64,000 nt of DNA. It comes from Chrysomallon squamiferum. Lineage: Eukaryota > Mollusca > Gastropoda > Neomphalida > Peltospiridae. The DNA lies in NCBI GenBank assembly GCA_012295275.1, contig CM022678.1, positions 8,369,632 to 8,433,631 of the forward strand. The letters are read 5' to 3'. The notes under the pieces are model-generated. The model was given only the letters and a program-made list of their open reading frames with translations. It was not told the origin of the DNA and ran no database searches. Below are positions 63,616 through 64,000 of the stretch, piece by piece. Each line of letters starts with the position of its first letter. The first letter of the stretch is position 1. A program made the position numbers and the translations under genes.

Positions 63616-63908
63616 AAGTAAACATTTTTATCTCCATGGTATAAAGCTGATACAACGCAGTGAACTTTAGACTTGACAAAACAGATTAGTAGGTCTTGTT
63701 TTGCTCACTCGTGTTTTGATAACAAGTTCGTTACACAAACTAAACCAGATAACACATATTTCAAACTGTGGTCGTAGAACGTTTCGAATTTACAATAATA
63801 CTAAAATTAATTCAATGCAACTAAATTTATTAGATTAAAAGAAATGACTGGCAATAGTAATAGTAGTTGTAGTAGCTGCAGTAGAAGTATTATTTGTATT
63901 TATATTTG

Positions 63909-63951
<43 letters not shown>

Positions 63952-64000
63952 TGAATTATATTTTAAGTATTTGAAACTGCATTCAGCGATTAAATCAAGT
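62640..64000. other. AT-rich DNA, no gene seen
   Basis: Contains a (CT)n-(GT)n compound repeat at about 63549-63612 and a (TTA)n at about 63911-63950. No exon supported. Confidence 0.65.

Overview
This window is nuclear DNA from an invertebrate animal. It is very AT-rich, full of microsatellites, and its genes are split into small exons by AT-rich GT-AG introns. Gene content includes a RING/coiled-coil/beta-propeller E3 ligase of the kind expanded in molluscs and other lophotrochozoans, an orthologue of the animal coiled-coil gene MCC, RI-type leucine-rich repeats and calcium-binding EGF modules. A spiralian is my best guess for the organism, with low confidence. Two runs of exactly 200 N (8460-8659, 28373-28572) mark scaffold joins.

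Layout, left to right. (1) 1-8240, copy A: a minus-strand gene fragment (exons at 2378, 2032 and 1618) faces a plus-strand EGF-domain gene (3183-7150) across a shared upstream region. (2) 8660-11500: an apparently intact two-coding-exon E3 ligase gene on the plus strand. (3) 11500-19900: gene-poor DNA dominated by a 1.9 kb CA-rich block, a 0.45 kb GT-rich block of opposite strand polarity and many trinucleotide repeats. (4) 19930-28372, copy B: on the minus strand, the last two exons of MCC and a complete but damaged leucine-rich-repeat gene. (5) 29190-37250, copy B': the same unit again in direct orientation, with its own indels, a local inversion and different minisatellite copy numbers. (6) 37700-45330: the upstream MCC exons on the minus strand. 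(7) 43400-44900 and 51500-52330: fragments of transposable elements. (8) 47500-52900: several unrecognised minus-strand exons. (9) 53500-62620, copy A': a second version of region 1. (10) 62640-64000: no gene seen.

A recurrent pattern is that almost every gene except the E3 ligase is recognisable but broken. Breaks are mostly single-base frame changes and in-frame TGA/TAG codons. Several breaks are shared by both copies of a duplicate, so they either predate the duplication or reflect a systematic base-calling or assembly error. Others are private to one copy and show independent decay. In the MCC penultimate exon both exon edges have been copied into the neighbouring introns, and the donor edge has grown into a minisatellite of about 1 kb. 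I found no evidence for an operon-like or defence-like system; the interest lies in duplication, exon decay and repeat birth.
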